NCBI RefSeq assembly: GCF_003544875.1
Contig: NZ_CP032093.1
Span: 2,852,001 to 2,916,000, forward strand
DNA: 64,000 nucleotides
Direction: 5' to 3'
DNA from: Vibrio alfacsensis
GTDB taxonomy: Bacteria > Pseudomonadota > Gammaproteobacteria > Enterobacterales > Vibrionaceae
Translations under genes and position numbers: made by a program
Notes under the pieces: generated by a model
The model's database searches: none
What the model was told of the DNA's origin: nothing
What the model saw: the letters and a program-made list of their open reading frames with translations, nothing else
Shown: piece by piece, positions 28,920 through 41,928 of the stretch
Layout: every line of letters starts with the position of its first letter
Numbering within the stretch: position 1 is the first letter of the stretch

Positions 28920-29467
28920 TTATTTAACCGCGTCCCCAGAGCCACTTCCTGTTACCGTCATCATGATGTATTTGAAGTAGTCTTTGACTGTGAGCGTATC
29001 AATCATTTGCTTGTCTATTTTTGCAAGTAGTGCTGGCGTCGACATATCAATATTTTGCACTTGCGCTAAACCTGTAATGCCTGGCAATACATCATAAACA
29101 CCCTGCGCGTCACGCTCTTTTATCAAATCTTCTTGGTTAAAAGGTTTGGACGTGGGCCAACTAAACTCATTTCACCTTTTACCACATTGATCAATTGTGG
29201 GAGCTCATCAATCTTAGTTTTACGCAAAAAACCGCCAAGTTTAGTTATAGAAGCATTACTCGCTAAGTGGCTCGCCACTGACTTGGTTTCTACCGACATG
29301 GTGCGGAACTTGATCAGTTTAAACGGTTTTTTATTACGGCCAACACGCTCTTGAACAAAAATTGGTGAGCCTGTATCAAACAGACCAATGATGGTAACAA
29401 TGAGTAATACTGGCCATAAAAGCAGCAAACCGAAAAAGGCTGCTAAAAAATCAATTAAACGTATCAT
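28920..29467 (-). pseudogene. Initiating undecaprenyl-phosphate sugar transferase, frameshifted
   Basis: Membrane phosphoglycosyl transferase of the bacterial sugar transferase family (WcaJ/PglC fold). The N-terminal part has the re-entrant helix (FFGLLLLWPVLLIVTIIGLF), the motif KFRTM and the [15 protein letters not shown] and LVGPRP blocks. The C-terminal part resumes one frame off with [20 protein letters not shown]. One extra base in the run of four at 29139-29142 restores a continuous protein of about 182 residues, so a sequencing deletion is likely. The start overlaps the upstream SDR gene by four bases. Confidence 0.88.
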
Positions 29468-30423
29468 GCTTTACCACTATTTTTCTTGGATTGTAGAAAG
29501 GCTTCGGCGGTTTGCTTGAAACCCTCTTGTAGAGATTGAGGCGGCGCCCAACCTAACGTTTCTTTCGTATGAGAGATATCGACTTGTAAAGAGCCAGTTA
29601 ATCTATCTACGACATCCGACTTATTGAATACTTTACCAGCCAACTTGTAACACCAAACAGGAACAGGCAACTGCCAAGTGGGTTTACCTAATGCTTTTGC
29701 CATATGGCGCACCATTTCATAGGTGGAGACATCATGATCATCTGACACCAAAAAAACTTCATTGGCTGCATTCGGGTGGTCAATACAGGTGACAATTAAA
29801 TCCACTAAATTATCTACCGAGACCAAACTGCGCTTGTTATTTTTGAAACATCCAAACGGTAGTGGGATACCTTTTGATACCAGATTCATTAACGAAGCAA
29901 AATTGGCTTTAACTCCGGGACCGTAAACCAATGTTGGTCTGATGATGACAACATCCATACCAGAGCCCTTCGCTAAATCCAATAACTGAAACTCGGCCTC
30001 GGACTTAGACAAACCATAATCATCCTGAGAGGCATGAACATCACTCGAAGTAAAAGGGATGCCGAGTTGACTACTTTCACCATTAACTTTGATACTGCTA
30101 ATGAAGATAAACTTCTTTACACCCGCTGCAATTGCCTGTTTGGCAAGATTAATCGTCCCCGCAGTATTCGCCTCTCGATAAAGTTCTAAAGGGTTTTCAA
30201 CCTTGTCATCCATAATATGTACACGCGCTGCGCAATGGATAACGGCATTGCAACCAGCTAATGCTTGTGCATAATCGTCACGACTGTTGATTTCACATTG
30301 GAAAAATGGGTAGTGGCGGTGCTTGTTATCAACCCCTCGATCTAAGAGGTTGATATCCTTTCCCTGGATTCGCTCTATTAGGCGACTACCTAAGAAGCCA
30401 TTTGCACCTGTAATTAAAATCAT
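29464..30423 (-). CDS. NAD-dependent epimerase/reductase (WbpV-like SDR)
   Basis: The protein has 319 residues and is an extended SDR with an N-terminal MILITGANGFLGSRLIERI nucleotide motif and a YGLSK catalytic pair near 140-144. RPTLVYGPGVKANFASLMNL is characteristic. It resembles the 4-reductases that finish UDP-FucNAc or UDP-QuiNAc after a WbpM-type dehydratase. That pairing occurs here: dehydratase, sugar transferase and SDR are adjacent. The exact stereochemical product is not determinable. Confidence 0.8.
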   Translation of the reverse strand: MILITGANGFLGSRLIERIQGKDINLLDRGVDNKHRHYPFFQCEINSRDDYAQALAGCNAVIHCAARVHIMDDKVENPLELYREANTAGTINLAKQAIAAGVKKFIFISSIKVNGESSQLGIPFTSSDVHASQDDYGLSKSEAEFQLLDLAKGSGMDVVIIRPTLVYGPGVKANFASLMNLVSKGIPLPFGCFKNNKRSLVSVDNLVDLIVTCIDHPNAANEVFLVSDDHDVSTYEMVRHMAKALGKPTWQLPVPVWCYKLAGKVFNKSDVVDRLTGSLQVDISHTKETLGWAPPQSLQEGFKQTAEAFLQSKKNSGKA

Positions 30424-30459
30424 TTAAGGATTAACCCCACTATTTTTCAGGATATTTAC

Positions 30460-31154
30460 TCAAGACAGATAACCAAGAACAAGGGAGACCATTGTTTTAC
30501 ACGACTGAATGATCTCTTTGTTCAGCAAAATATTCGCAGAAAAACCGGAGGTGCTGATCCCCTCCCTCATCTTTACAATTTCTTCTGGTAAATAACAAAA
30601 TGAAGAATTCGGAACGGCAAACGCACGGACCAAAAGTCAAAATCGGCTGCGATCTTAAAATCGAGGCTATATAAGCCAACCAGTTCGATTAGCGATTTTT
30701 TAAAATAACAAGATGGATGAGCCGGCATGAAGCCTCTAGAAAACTTCGCCTTATGAAATCCTTTCGATGAGTAGTGACGAGATTTTTTCGTTAATGTTGC
30801 ATCATAAAAACCAACATCTCCATAAACACCATCGACGCTCTCTGTCTTACTAACCACTCGCTCAATAGTGCGACTCTCGGCAAGGATATCATCTGAATTC
30901 AAGATACCAATAAGGTCACCTGTCGCTCGTTTAAGCCCTTTATTCATCGCATCATAAAGGCCTTTATCTTTTTCCGACACCAACACATCAATAGAATCAG
31001 AATAAGCCTTGAGAATATCTAACGTATTATCAGTTGAACCACCATCAATAACTATATATTCAATGTCTGAATACGTTTGGTGCTTAACCGATTCAATCGT
31101 ATCTTTGATGGTCTTTGCTGAGTTATAACAAACTGTGATTATTGAGACTTTCAT
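30460..31154 (-). pseudogene. Glycosyltransferase family 2, frameshifted near the C-terminus
   Basis: GT-A glycosyltransferase starting MKVSIITVCYNSAKTIKDTI. It has the metal-binding region LNSDD near 96-100 and the acceptor-side motif AADFDF near 178. After AADFDF the frame is lost. One extra base in the four-A run (plus strand 30632-30635) continues the protein as LVRAFAV...FCYLPEEIVKMREG to a TGA at 30460, giving about 231 residues. Donor and acceptor are unknown. The start at 31154 is favoured because it opens directly on the GT2 motif. Confidence 0.8.
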
Positions 31155-31167
31155 ATTATCAATTCTT

Positions 31168-32349
31168 TTAACAATATGTCCTGGCAACTAAGCCCTGACA
31201 ACATAACGTATAACCTGAAGTTGATGCAGGTATCACAACCGACTCCCCTGTCTTAATTGTGGTGATGTTCTGCTCAAGTTTGATCTTAACCTCGCCTTTG
31301 ACGCACAGCAGTATTTCAGCTGATGACACCTCTATATCCATCACACCACCATTAATAATATCAAATTTGAAATCATCGACAGGAATTGGATAAGACAATC
31401 GATCACCATGATTGATTGGTGTCATCCTTAAATCGCACGCTTTGATTGGCTTAAATTGCGTGTTCGCAAGTAACTCTGGCGCATCAATGTACTTTGGTGT
31501 TAAGCCAGCACGAAGCACGTTATCTGAGTTCGCCATCACCTCAACCCCGACACCTTTTAAATAAGCATGCGGTGTTTCAGCGTACAAAAACATCGCTTCA
31601 CCAGGCTGGAGCTCAATAACATTAAGAAACAGCGGAGCAAATAAGCCCACATCGCTCGGATACAACTTGGCTAATTCTGCGATTAGCTGAAGTGTCTCAG
31701 CGACTTCGGTACATTCTTCACTCGCATCAACGCTTAATAACTCAATCACAGCCTGCTGTTTTGCTGATTCATCAAGCTGCAAAATAGCACCAAACAGCTG
31801 TGCTAAAGAATCCTCATTTGGAGCAGAAAGAAATGGCTCAAGGAGTTTCGCTATCGATGGTAACGCGAGGGTTGAGAACAACCGATGAATGGCTTGAAAT
31901 TCACGAAACCCATTCATCGCGAGATAAGGGGTAACGGCATAAACGAGCTCAGGCTTGTGATTGGCGTCTTTATAGTTTCGCTTAGGGTCATCAATGGCAA
32001 TCCCCTGAGCATTTTCTCTTTCAAACCCTTTTTCTGCTGCGTTTTTATTGGGATGAACTTGAATAGACAACGGTTGGCTAGCAGCTAAGATTTTCACCAA
32101 AAATGGTAACTTGCTATTAAATTGTTGGTGATTTACTCCTAGCCAGTGACTCGGAGCCGCATCGATCACATCAACCAACTCGGTCTCTGTTCCCTCATGA
32201 ATGATGGTAGAACTGCCGTTAGGATGAGAGCCCATCCAAAGTTCGGCTTGTGGTTGTCGTTCGGGGTTTGCAATTTGGAATAAATCGGAGAAAGATCGCT
32301 TGCACCCCCAAGCGTAATGTTTAATTGGGTTGTTTAATCTAAATATCAT
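31168..32349 (-). CDS. manA: Mannose-6-phosphate isomerase, class I
   Basis: Zinc enzyme interconverting fructose-6-P and mannose-6-P, the entry to GDP-mannose. The start at 32349 gives 393 residues (MIFRLNNPIKHYAWG). Metal-site motifs QIQVHPNK-like (SIQVHPNKNAAEKGFERE), and the later HAYLKGVGVEVMANSDNVLR match the family. It lies downstream of manB in the GDP-mannose block. Confidence 0.93.
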   Translation of the reverse strand: MIFRLNNPIKHYAWGCKRSFSDLFQIANPERQPQAELWMGSHPNGSSTIIHEGTETELVDVIDAAPSHWLGVNHQQFNSKLPFLVKILAASQPLSIQVHPNKNAAEKGFERENAQGIAIDDPKRNYKDANHKPELVYAVTPYLAMNGFREFQAIHRLFSTLALPSIAKLLEPFLSAPNEDSLAQLFGAILQLDESAKQQAVIELLSVDASEECTEVAETLQLIAELAKLYPSDVGLFAPLFLNVIELQPGEAMFLYAETPHAYLKGVGVEVMANSDNVLRAGLTPKYIDAPELLANTQFKPIKACDLRMTPINHGDRLSYPIPVDDFKFDIINGGVMDIEVSSAEILLCVKGEVKIKLEQNITTIKTGESVVIPASTSGYTLCCQGLVARTYC

Positions 32350-32403
32350 CGTACTACTTATACCAACTGCTTGGATTGTACCCATTCCCTGAGTTATCAA
32401 ATG

Positions 32404-32434
32404 AAAATGCTGGAGTAAACTTCCAGCATTTTTC
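32404..32434 (-). terminator. Hairpin between manB and manA
   Basis: An eight-base perfect stem (AATGCTGG / CCAGCATT) with a nine-base loop and a short T run on the minus strand. It is probably a partial terminator inside the operon that an RfaH-modified polymerase could read through. Confidence 0.55.
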
Positions 32435-32460
32435 TTATAAATTCATTAATTCAATCGTTC

Positions 32461-33879
32461 TTAGTTTTCTAACGTCTTCTTCACGATTTGGTTTGCGTTG
32501 TCCACCGAGTTTGACTCAGCGTAACAACGAAGCTCTGGCGCATTACCTGATGGGCGTAAGTGAACGATATCATTTGACTCTAGCGCCAACCTCAGCCCAT
32601 CCGTTGTGTCAACACTGACAACATTGACGCATTCAAAACCAAGTAGTTTAAGCAAACCAGTTGGTTGCAACGTTGCTTTTGCAATGATCTGTTGGCTTTT
32701 TTCTGTCGCAAAATTCTGGATGCGATCACTGTCAGTGTATCGTGGAGGCAAAGCACTTACGAGATCAGCAATCTTGGTATCTCGCGATTTAGCCAATGCC
32801 AACAACATCAATGCAGGTAATACCGCATCACGAGTAGGAAGCGATTTTAAGCACTTGCTATTAATCGTGACATCGCTGCCTAGCAGAAAACCGCCATTCG
32901 CTTCAAAGCCAGCAAAGGTGGTGTAATCAGATGCTAAATTATCAAACTCAGCAATCACATAAGGAGAACCAATTTTGGTTTTTGAAACGGCCTTAAATAC
33001 ACCAGAACGTTCAATCACTGTGTTGCAACTGACCGGAATCGCAAGGGCTTCTACTTGCAGCGCTTCTGCACACAGTAAGCCTAAAATGTCGCCACGTAGC
33101 CATTCACCGTTCTCATCGGCAACTAGTGGTCTGTCACCATCACCGTCGGTCGAGAAGATAAAATCCAGATCGTGCTTTTGTGACCAAGCGCGCGCTTTGA
33201 CCTTATCTGACTCTGCTACCGCTTCAGTATCGATCGGCACAAACTCATCGGTTCTTTCCAACGAGATCGTTTCTGCGCCTAGCGATTCGAAAAGGCCTTG
33301 GTATAGATCACGACCTGCACTCGAGTGCTCATAAATACCAATACGTTTACCTAGAAGCATCGCTGCATCAAATAAGCCGGTATAACGTTCTACGTATTGT
33401 TGAGCGGCTTTAGGCGCGACAGTGAGTTCGCGTACGTTTAAATGGCTGTCAAAATCAACGTCTGCATTGAGGATCGCCTGTTCATCGACTTTGGTGATCT
33501 CACCATCTGGGCGATAAAACTTTAAGCCATTGCGGTCAAAAGGAATGTGACTCCCCGTCACCATGATACAAGGAATGTCATCTTGCATGGCTGAGTATGC
33601 CAATGCAGGCGTTGGAAGCACACCATAATAGATCGCTTCTAAGCCTTGAGCTTCGATTGCGGCAATACACGCTTTCGCCATTTCTGGGCTGCTTGGACGA
33701 TTGTCAATCGCGATTGCGACTTGTTTGAACTCAAACCTGTCTGATAAGCCATGTAAAAAGGCATGTGCAAATGCTGCGCAGACCTCTGGGGCAAACTGTG
33801 TTACTAATCCGCGAGCACCGCTGGTACCAAATTGTACACCCGATTGTGCAATGATTTGTTTTGTATTTAACATCACCAT
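32461..33879 (-). CDS. manB: Phosphomannomutase
   Basis: Converts mannose-6-P to mannose-1-P. It has 472 residues from the ATG at 33879, which has GGAGTGGGG upstream; a second ATG two codons later is possible. The phosphoserine loop reads [14 protein letters not shown] instead of the more common TASHNP, a variant I recall in O-antigen ManB proteins of vibrios. The metal loop is [10 protein letters not shown] near 250. It overlaps neither neighbour and follows manC by four bases. Confidence 0.9.
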   Translation of the reverse strand: MVMLNTKQIIAQSGVQFGTSGARGLVTQFAPEVCAAFAHAFLHGLSDRFEFKQVAIAIDNRPSSPEMAKACIAAIEAQGLEAIYYGVLPTPALAYSAMQDDIPCIMVTGSHIPFDRNGLKFYRPDGEITKVDEQAILNADVDFDSHLNVRELTVAPKAAQQYVERYTGLFDAAMLLGKRIGIYEHSSAGRDLYQGLFESLGAETISLERTDEFVPIDTEAVAESDKVKARAWSQKHDLDFIFSTDGDGDRPLVADENGEWLRGDILGLLCAEALQVEALAIPVSCNTVIERSGVFKAVSKTKIGSPYVIAEFDNLASDYTTFAGFEANGGFLLGSDVTINSKCLKSLPTRDAVLPALMLLALAKSRDTKIADLVSALPPRYTDSDRIQNFATEKSQQIIAKATLQPTGLLKLLGFECVNVVSVDTTDGLRLALESNDIVHLRPSGNAPELRCYAESNSVDNANQIVKKTLEN

Positions 33880-33883
33880 ACTT

Positions 33884-35290
33884 TTAATACCCCACTCCAT
33901 ATTCTTCCAAGCGTACGATGTCGTCTTCTTCTAAATAACTGCCTGAACGCACTTCAATCAGATGTAAATCTACTTTTCCTGGGTTTGAAATGCGATGCGC
34001 AGAACCAAGCGGAATATACGTCGATTCATTTTCACTGACTAAATAACTTTTATCACCATTGGTCACTTTCGCGGTGCCTTGGACCACTACCCAGTGCTCT
34101 GCTCGATGATGATGCATTTGAAGTGCGGTTTGCTCGCCTGGTTTTACTTGTAAATGCTTAACATGGTAACGCTCGCCTTCTGCGATTTCGTCATGCGATC
34201 CCCAAGGTCGATACACCTCTCGATGCTGTTCACATTCACGGCGTTGCTGGGCTTTTAACTGGTTTACAATATTTTTTACGTCTTGCACTTTGTCTTTATT
34301 TGCAACTAGCACCGCATCTTTGGTTTCAATGATCACCAAGTTATCGACACCCACGGTTGAAACCAGTTTATTTTGCGCGTAAATGTAGCTATTGCACGTT
34401 TGCTCGGCAATGACATCACCAACGGCAACGTTGCCGTCTTCATCTTTCTGTGAGACTTCCCACAATGCACTGAAAGAGCCTACATCACTCCAACCAGCAT
34501 CCATCGGTACCACGAGTGCATCTTGCGTTTTTTCCATCACGGCGTAATCAACTGAATCATCCGGACACTCTGCGAATGCCTCTTCTTCTAAGCGAATGAA
34601 ATCCAGATCCTGTCGAGAACCCTGCATGGACGCCTCGCATGCTAGTAAAATATCTGGGCGGTGAATTTTAAGCTCTTCAAGGAAGCGAGACGCTTTAAAC
34701 AAGAACATACCACTGTTCCAGTAGTATTCACCAGAAGCCAAGTATTGCTCTGCTGTGGTCAGGTTTGGTTTTTCTACAAATTGGGCCACGCGATAAGCGG
34801 TCTCACCTACGGCTTCACCTTGTTTAATATACCCATAGCCCGTCTCTGCAGCAGTTGGCACAATACCAAACGTAACTAACATGCCATCTTGCGCTGGTTT
34901 GATCGCATTGCTCACCGCTTGGCTAAATGCGGTTTGATTCTGGATCACATGATCGGCCGCTAATACTAATAGCAGAGGATCGTCACCATTTTTAATGGCA
35001 TGCAGTGCCGCTAGTGCAATAGCGGGAGCAGTATTACGACCAACAGGCTCTAATACGATGCCACCATGCTGGATACGTTGTTGCCTAAGTTGCTCTGCGA
35101 CAATAAAGCGATGCTCTTGGTTACAAATGAGCAAAGGCGCTTGGTGATCTAAGCCCGAAAGACGCGCAATGGTCTCTTGCAGCATAGACTTATCACTGGC
35201 CAAACTAATGAATTGTTTAGGGTATAAACTGCGAGACAAAGGCCACAAACGACTGCCAGAACCGCCGGCCATAATTACAGGAATAAGCAT
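33884..35290 (-). CDS. manC: Mannose-1-phosphate guanylyltransferase / mannose-6-phosphate isomerase
   Basis: Makes GDP-mannose from mannose-1-P and GTP. It has 468 residues. The N-terminal nucleotidyltransferase signature is [19 protein letters not shown] and the second motif is [14 protein letters not shown]. The C-terminal cupin domain ([20 protein letters not shown]) gives the isomerase half. The ATG at 35290 is used rather than the TTG two codons upstream. The product feeds Gmd and Fcl. Confidence 0.95.
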   Translation of the reverse strand: MLIPVIMAGGSGSRLWPLSRSLYPKQFISLASDKSMLQETIARLSGLDHQAPLLICNQEHRFIVAEQLRQQRIQHGGIVLEPVGRNTAPAIALAALHAIKNGDDPLLLVLAADHVIQNQTAFSQAVSNAIKPAQDGMLVTFGIVPTAAETGYGYIKQGEAVGETAYRVAQFVEKPNLTTAEQYLASGEYYWNSGMFLFKASRFLEELKIHRPDILLACEASMQGSRQDLDFIRLEEEAFAECPDDSVDYAVMEKTQDALVVPMDAGWSDVGSFSALWEVSQKDEDGNVAVGDVIAEQTCNSYIYAQNKLVSTVGVDNLVIIETKDAVLVANKDKVQDVKNIVNQLKAQQRRECEQHREVYRPWGSHDEIAEGERYHVKHLQVKPGEQTALQMHHHRAEHWVVVQGTAKVTNGDKSYLVSENESTYIPLGSAHRISNPGKVDLHLIEVRSGSYLEEDDIVRLEEYGVGY

Positions 35291-35328
35291 AGTCAACTCG
35301 TTGTCTTTTTATTAGGAGATAGTTTTCG

Positions 35329-35784
35329 TTATGTTTGAAAATACCATTTGGTATGAATGTGTACTTTATCACTGGTCAATAGTTCATTTTTATCATACCA
35401 ACGGTAACGAGAATGCTGTACATCCATAGGTAAATTCAATTTGGAGCGAATGACAACGAGTTTATAAGCAATGGCGACATAATGCGTCGTAAACTCATTG
35501 CCAAAGACGTTGTCATCATAAAGGTGGGTATAAGGGCCAAGCAGTTTAGCTTGAGAAAGCACAAACTCGTGGCCAAGTTCTTCTTGCGTTAATCTGACAA
35601 AAGCATCTTCAAGCTTTTCATTCTTTAGGATACGGCCACCTGGAACGAACCAAAAGCCTTGTGCTGGCCGATTTAAACGCTCTCCGAGCAGTACCTGACC
35701 ACTTTCATCTTCAATAATTAAATCAATGGAGACTAATGGCGTACTTTCAATGACTTGAGAAAAACGTTGTTTGCTTAAAAACAT
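35329..35784 (-). CDS. gmm: GDP-mannose mannosyl hydrolase (Nudix)
   Basis: Hydrolyses GDP-mannose (and GDP-glucose) to GDP and the sugar, tuning the GDP-mannose pool. It has 151 residues. It matches E. coli Gmm in TPLVSIDLIIEDESGQVLLG and NRPAQGFWFVPGGRILKNE. As in known Gmm, the Nudix box is degenerate (GG...LEDAFVRLTQEELG). It lies between fcl and manC, the usual place in GDP-fucose clusters. Confidence 0.93.
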   Translation of the reverse strand: MFLSKQRFSQVIESTPLVSIDLIIEDESGQVLLGERLNRPAQGFWFVPGGRILKNEKLEDAFVRLTQEELGHEFVLSQAKLLGPYTHLYDDNVFGNEFTTHYVAIAYKLVVIRSKLNLPMDVQHSRYRWYDKNELLTSDKVHIHTKWYFQT

Positions 35785-35822
35785 AGGCTTTGAATCCTTA
35801 TACTAACCTTACATTTGTCCCT

Positions 35823-36782
35823 TTAACCACGATAAGTTTCTTGATTGTCTAGGAACCATTGGTACGTCATTGCCAAACCATCTTCCAACGTCGTTTTTGC
35901 TTCCCAACCAAGGCTCTTTAGGCGTGTAACGTCCATCAACTTACGTGGTGTGCCGTCTGGTTTTGTTGCATCAAATTCGATTTCCCCTTCAAAACCTACG
36001 ACTTTTGCAACCGTCTCAACAAGTTCACGAATAGTGCAATCCACGCCAGTGCCTACATTGATATGGCTAAGCATCTCTTGTGTGTTTTCTTGGTAAAGAT
36101 CTTGAGCAAGGTTCATCACATAGATAGAGGCCGCTGCCATGTCATCCACATGTAAGAACTCACGCATTGGTTTGCCACTGCCCCACGCGACGACTTTGTT
36201 ATCACCATTTAATTTCGCCTCATGGAAGCGACGTAACAATGCAGGAATAACATGAGAATTTTGAGGGTGGAAATTATCGTTTTCACCGTACAAATTGGTT
36301 GGCATTACCGAGCGGTAATTACGACCATATTGGCGATTATAGGACTCGCACATTTTGATCCCTGCAATCTTAGCGATTGCATAAGGCTCGTTAGTTTCTT
36401 CTAATGTACCTGTCAACAAAGAGTCTTCGCGCATCGGTTGCTGAGCGAATTTAGGATAGATACAAGATGACCCCAAAAATAGCAAATCTTGAACACCATG
36501 AAGATGAGCAGAGTGAATAATATTGTTTTGAATCGTCAGGTTTTGGTAAATAAACTCAGCTGGGTAAGTGTTGTTAGCCACGATCCCGCCGACTTTAGCG
36601 GCTGCGAGGTAAACTTGGTCAATGCGGTGAGTAGCAAAAAACTGCTCAACTGCTAGAACATCTAATAGGTTAAGCTCACTGCGATCTTTGGTAATAACTT
36701 CTACTGAGCTGTCTTTAGATAGTTGACGAACAATCGCCGAGCCAACCATACCCTTATGACCCGCGACAAATACTCTTTTCAT
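35823..36782 (-). CDS. fcl: GDP-L-fucose synthase
   Basis: Epimerase-reductase that turns GDP-4-keto-6-deoxymannose into GDP-L-fucose. The start at 36782 ([17 protein letters not shown]) gives 319 residues. [20 protein letters not shown] holds the Cys and Ser region, YAIAK the catalytic pair, and [15 protein letters not shown] the C-terminal part. It acts directly after Gmd, encoded just upstream. Confidence 0.95.
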   Translation of the reverse strand: MKRVFVAGHKGMVGSAIVRQLSKDSSVEVITKDRSELNLLDVLAVEQFFATHRIDQVYLAAAKVGGIVANNTYPAEFIYQNLTIQNNIIHSAHLHGVQDLLFLGSSCIYPKFAQQPMREDSLLTGTLEETNEPYAIAKIAGIKMCESYNRQYGRNYRSVMPTNLYGENDNFHPQNSHVIPALLRRFHEAKLNGDNKVVAWGSGKPMREFLHVDDMAAASIYVMNLAQDLYQENTQEMLSHINVGTGVDCTIRELVETVAKVVGFEGEIEFDATKPDGTPRKLMDVTRLKSLGWEAKTTLEDGLAMTYQWFLDNQETYRG

Positions 36783-36803
36783 AATGATACCGATAATATA
36801 AAC

Positions 36804-36836
36804 AGAAAAAGCAGAGCCCAAGAGAAAGAGCCCTGC
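36804..36836 (-). terminator. Hairpin between gmd and fcl
   Basis: On the minus strand GCAGGGC and GCTCTGC pair (one G-T pair) over a 12-base loop, followed by TTTTTC. It is a weak intrinsic terminator or attenuator inside the operon. Confidence 0.45.
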
Positions 36837-36879
36837 GATATAAACTAGTCAGTTATAAAACTTAAGCTACAATGCTTAA

Positions 36880-39190
<2,311 letters not shown>

Positions 39191-39209
<19 letters not shown>

Positions 39210-40227
39210 ACGACAGTACTTGCTGCTGAACCAATTCGTCATATGGGAGGCGGTCGCATGCCGACTTATAAAATGACAAGTTAAAAAGTAATAAATCCAG
39301 TTTACGTCTAAAGTCAGCATGATTTCCGCAAGAAAACACTTCTCCAACCTCGAACTTTTTAACTAGATCTTCGGAACATCCAACCCTATCAGAAACAAGA
39401 ACTGGCGTTCCAATGGCCACTGACTCATCGATGACTAGCCCCCATGTTTCAGATAGGGAGGGCAATACAAGTATATCGCTTGATGCCATAACTTTCTGTG
39501 CCTTATCATTTGACAAATAGCCATGAAATATGACATTTTCAGGAGAATTTTTCATTAAAGTAGTTTTAAGAGGTCCATCACCTACAATATGAAACTCAAC
39601 ACCCTCTACGCCATCAATGGCTTCTAAGATAAATCCAACATTCTTTTCTTCCGACAAACGCCCAACGTACACTAATTTAGATCGTTTCTTTTGCGCATCA
39701 GCGCCAACGCTGCGTACCGATGGCTTATTAATAAGCCCGACACCACCAGATATAATCACGCTTTTTTGATAGCCGAATCTCTCCACCAGTTGCTTATGTG
39801 GTCGACCACTGACTACTGCACCAGTAGTAAGGCTGAGAAATAGCTTTTTTATGGTATTTTTAATAGTACTGTTCTCGTCATGCTCATATACAGACGATTC
39901 AACAACCACCATCTTTTCCTTAAACTTCCAGTTCAAAAGAGCGAGCCAAAACTCGAGGTAATCCCACCCTCCAACTAAGACTGCTCTAGCTTCTGTTTTT
40001 CGAATTGCACGTAAAAGATTAAATGCTGACCCTAATTTATTCCTTTCCTCATAGGTGCTTTCTTCATTTACGATCTCATAATCAAAGAGTACTTTATCTA
40101 AATCGCCAGTAAAATCACCCTGTCTTATAACTGAACCGCCAGAAATAAACAAGACTTTAACTTTAAAGCCGAACCTGGACAATTCATTATAAAGATTCAC
40201 CTTATAAAATGAAGGAAGATGAGTCAA
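39191..40227 (-). CDS. Glycosyltransferase family 4 (first of two adjacent)
   Basis: GT-B enzyme starting MTHLPSFYKVNLYNELSRFG, with LVYVGRLSEEKNVGFILEAI near 180 and the EX7E motif in SETWGLVIDESVAIGTPV. As the sequence stands, the reading continues to 38842 and fuses with the next glycosyltransferase (461 residues). Restoring one base in the run at 39202-39206 ends it at LSYEKIFN and a TGA at 39191, giving about 345 residues. I treat the fusion as an error. The ATG overlaps the acyltransferase stop by four bases. Confidence 0.8.
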
Positions 40228-41180
40228 AATAAAAAATCATACATATTTAAAACCACCCAATTACTCTTTCGTTCTTTTACAAAACAAAGAACAGAAAGGA
40301 AAGCCACACTCAAAGCAAATTTCCAAACCCAATAATTATTACCTGTCACATTTAATAAAACATGAGCGATATTATTGGTATACGGATGGAAAACAAAAAA
40401 GAGCATTGAAAAACTCCCAAAAAGCGCGAGAATTTTGCGGGGAAATGTAGCTTTACGCTAACAACCTGAAAACGAAAAGAACGAAATTGCCAAAAATACT
40501 GGAAACAAAATAGACAAACCATTGTAAATAACTTTTGAACTTCCAATATCGAAATATGGTATAGCGTTATATCCAGCGCAAAGAACCACGAAAAGCGAAG
40601 AAGCAAAGAACAAAAGCCTATCATCTTTTGGCTTTACTTCTCTAAAAGCAAAGCCAAGCATTAGAAATGGAACAGTAACAAAAAGTTTATCAACACCTGC
40701 CGCTGAAGGTAGAACATATTGATAATCTTTATAGAAAAACAGCACCACTGACGATAAAATTGCTGGGATTAATACACTTTCCACACGACTCAATAAAACA
40801 CGAGTGATAAACTTAGCTAAAAACAGTACAGGTAGAAACCAAAGCACAAACCCGTAATAAGGGACTGTAGACTCATACGCGATATAGATGCTATAGAGCA
40901 TAGGCCCAAAATCTGGAAAATCTCTCCCCAGAGCGAATCGTTTTGATAATTCAATTGCTATTCCAAGCGCCGAGAAAATAAAAAATGGAACAACAAGCCT
41001 TACAAAGTCGCTTCCAGTTTCGCTTAGGCTTTTCCTTTTCATTAGAAATCCAGACAAAAAGAAAAATGCCGGAATGTGGAATGCAAAAATATAGTGATGA
41101 AAAGGTGTATTGATATGCCCAAGTACTACAGACAAAAAAAGAACTACTTTAAGCGCGTCCACCGATAATGATCTTTCCAT
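40224..41180 (-). pseudogene. Acyltransferase family 3 membrane protein, interrupted
   Basis: Multi-pass membrane acyltransferase (probably sugar O-acetylation). It starts MERSLSVDALKVVLFLSVVL, with HIPAFFFLSGFLMKRKS typical of the family, and about nine to ten hydrophobic segments. An in-frame TAG at 40458-40460 interrupts it; the same frame continues to 40224 with SMLFFVFHPYTNN. Either this is a nonsense codon or two compensating indels. The alternative frame between them reads FQVVSVKLHFPAKFSRFLG, which looks more natural. Full length would be about 318 residues. Confidence 0.75.
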
Positions 41181-41928
41181 ATTTCCTCACGTAGTAGGCT
41201 GATAAGTTCTTCATATATATAAACCAAAGATAACCATTTGAGGCCACTTTATTCTCTTTCTTTATCCGATAATATTCAGCTAAAACCCCGGGAGTATTAT
41301 TTGCGCCTACACCGCCCGACATCCAGTTGGCGACAATAACGTCTTTGACGATAACGCTAGGGAATTCATGAGATGCTCTAAGAAGGAGTTCATAGTCCAT
41401 CGCATACGTACAATTTTCCTTAAAATTACCATACTTCTCGAAATAAACCGTCGACATCAACAAACCTTGGTGAGGCAACGACATCATCTTGAGAAGACTT
41501 TCTTTTTGGAAGCAAGAAGAGCGTGGAACCGTGTGAAACACCTGGTTTGTTTCTACACATACTACATTAACTTTCCCGCAAAGCAGTAGTTCAGTCTTAA
41601 AGCATGCGAACTCGGTAAGGGTATTGAATGCATTAACATCCACAAATTCATCCCCTGCACCGATAAAGTAGACATAACCTGGGATGGTATGCTTCAAGCC
41701 TTTATTAAAGGCATCGGAAATTCCATTATCTCTCTCAGAAACAAATACGTCGACTAAGTCTTGATGTTTTTCAACTACGACTTTTGTACAGTCCTTACTT
41801 CCACCATCAATAACTATGACCCTAAGGTTGTCGTACTTAAGCCCTTTAATCGACTTGATAGTTTTTTCCAATTCGTGCCCTGCTTCATAAGTAGCACAAA
41901 TTACATTAATGACGTTATCACTTAGCAT
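41149..41928 (-). CDS. Glycosyltransferase family 2
   Basis: The protein has 259 residues from the ATG at 41928. The GT-A start is MLSDNVINVICATYEAGHEL; the donor site contains VIVIDGGSKDCT, then FVSERDNGISDAFNKGLKH, GAGDEF as the metal motif region and AMDYELLLRASHEFP as the acceptor side. It overlaps wzx by 11 bases and the acyltransferase by 32. It is intact, unlike its neighbours. Donor and acceptor are unknown. Confidence 0.85.
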   Translation of the reverse strand: MLSDNVINVICATYEAGHELEKTIKSIKGLKYDNLRVIVIDGGSKDCTKVVVEKHQDLVDVFVSERDNGISDAFNKGLKHTIPGYVYFIGAGDEFVDVNAFNTLTEFACFKTELLLCGKVNVVCVETNQVFHTVPRSSCFQKESLLKMMSLPHQGLLMSTVYFEKYGNFKENCTYAMDYELLLRASHEFPSVIVKDVIVANWMSGGVGANNTPGVLAEYYRIKKENKVASNGYLWFIYMKNLSAYYVRKYGKIIIGGRA

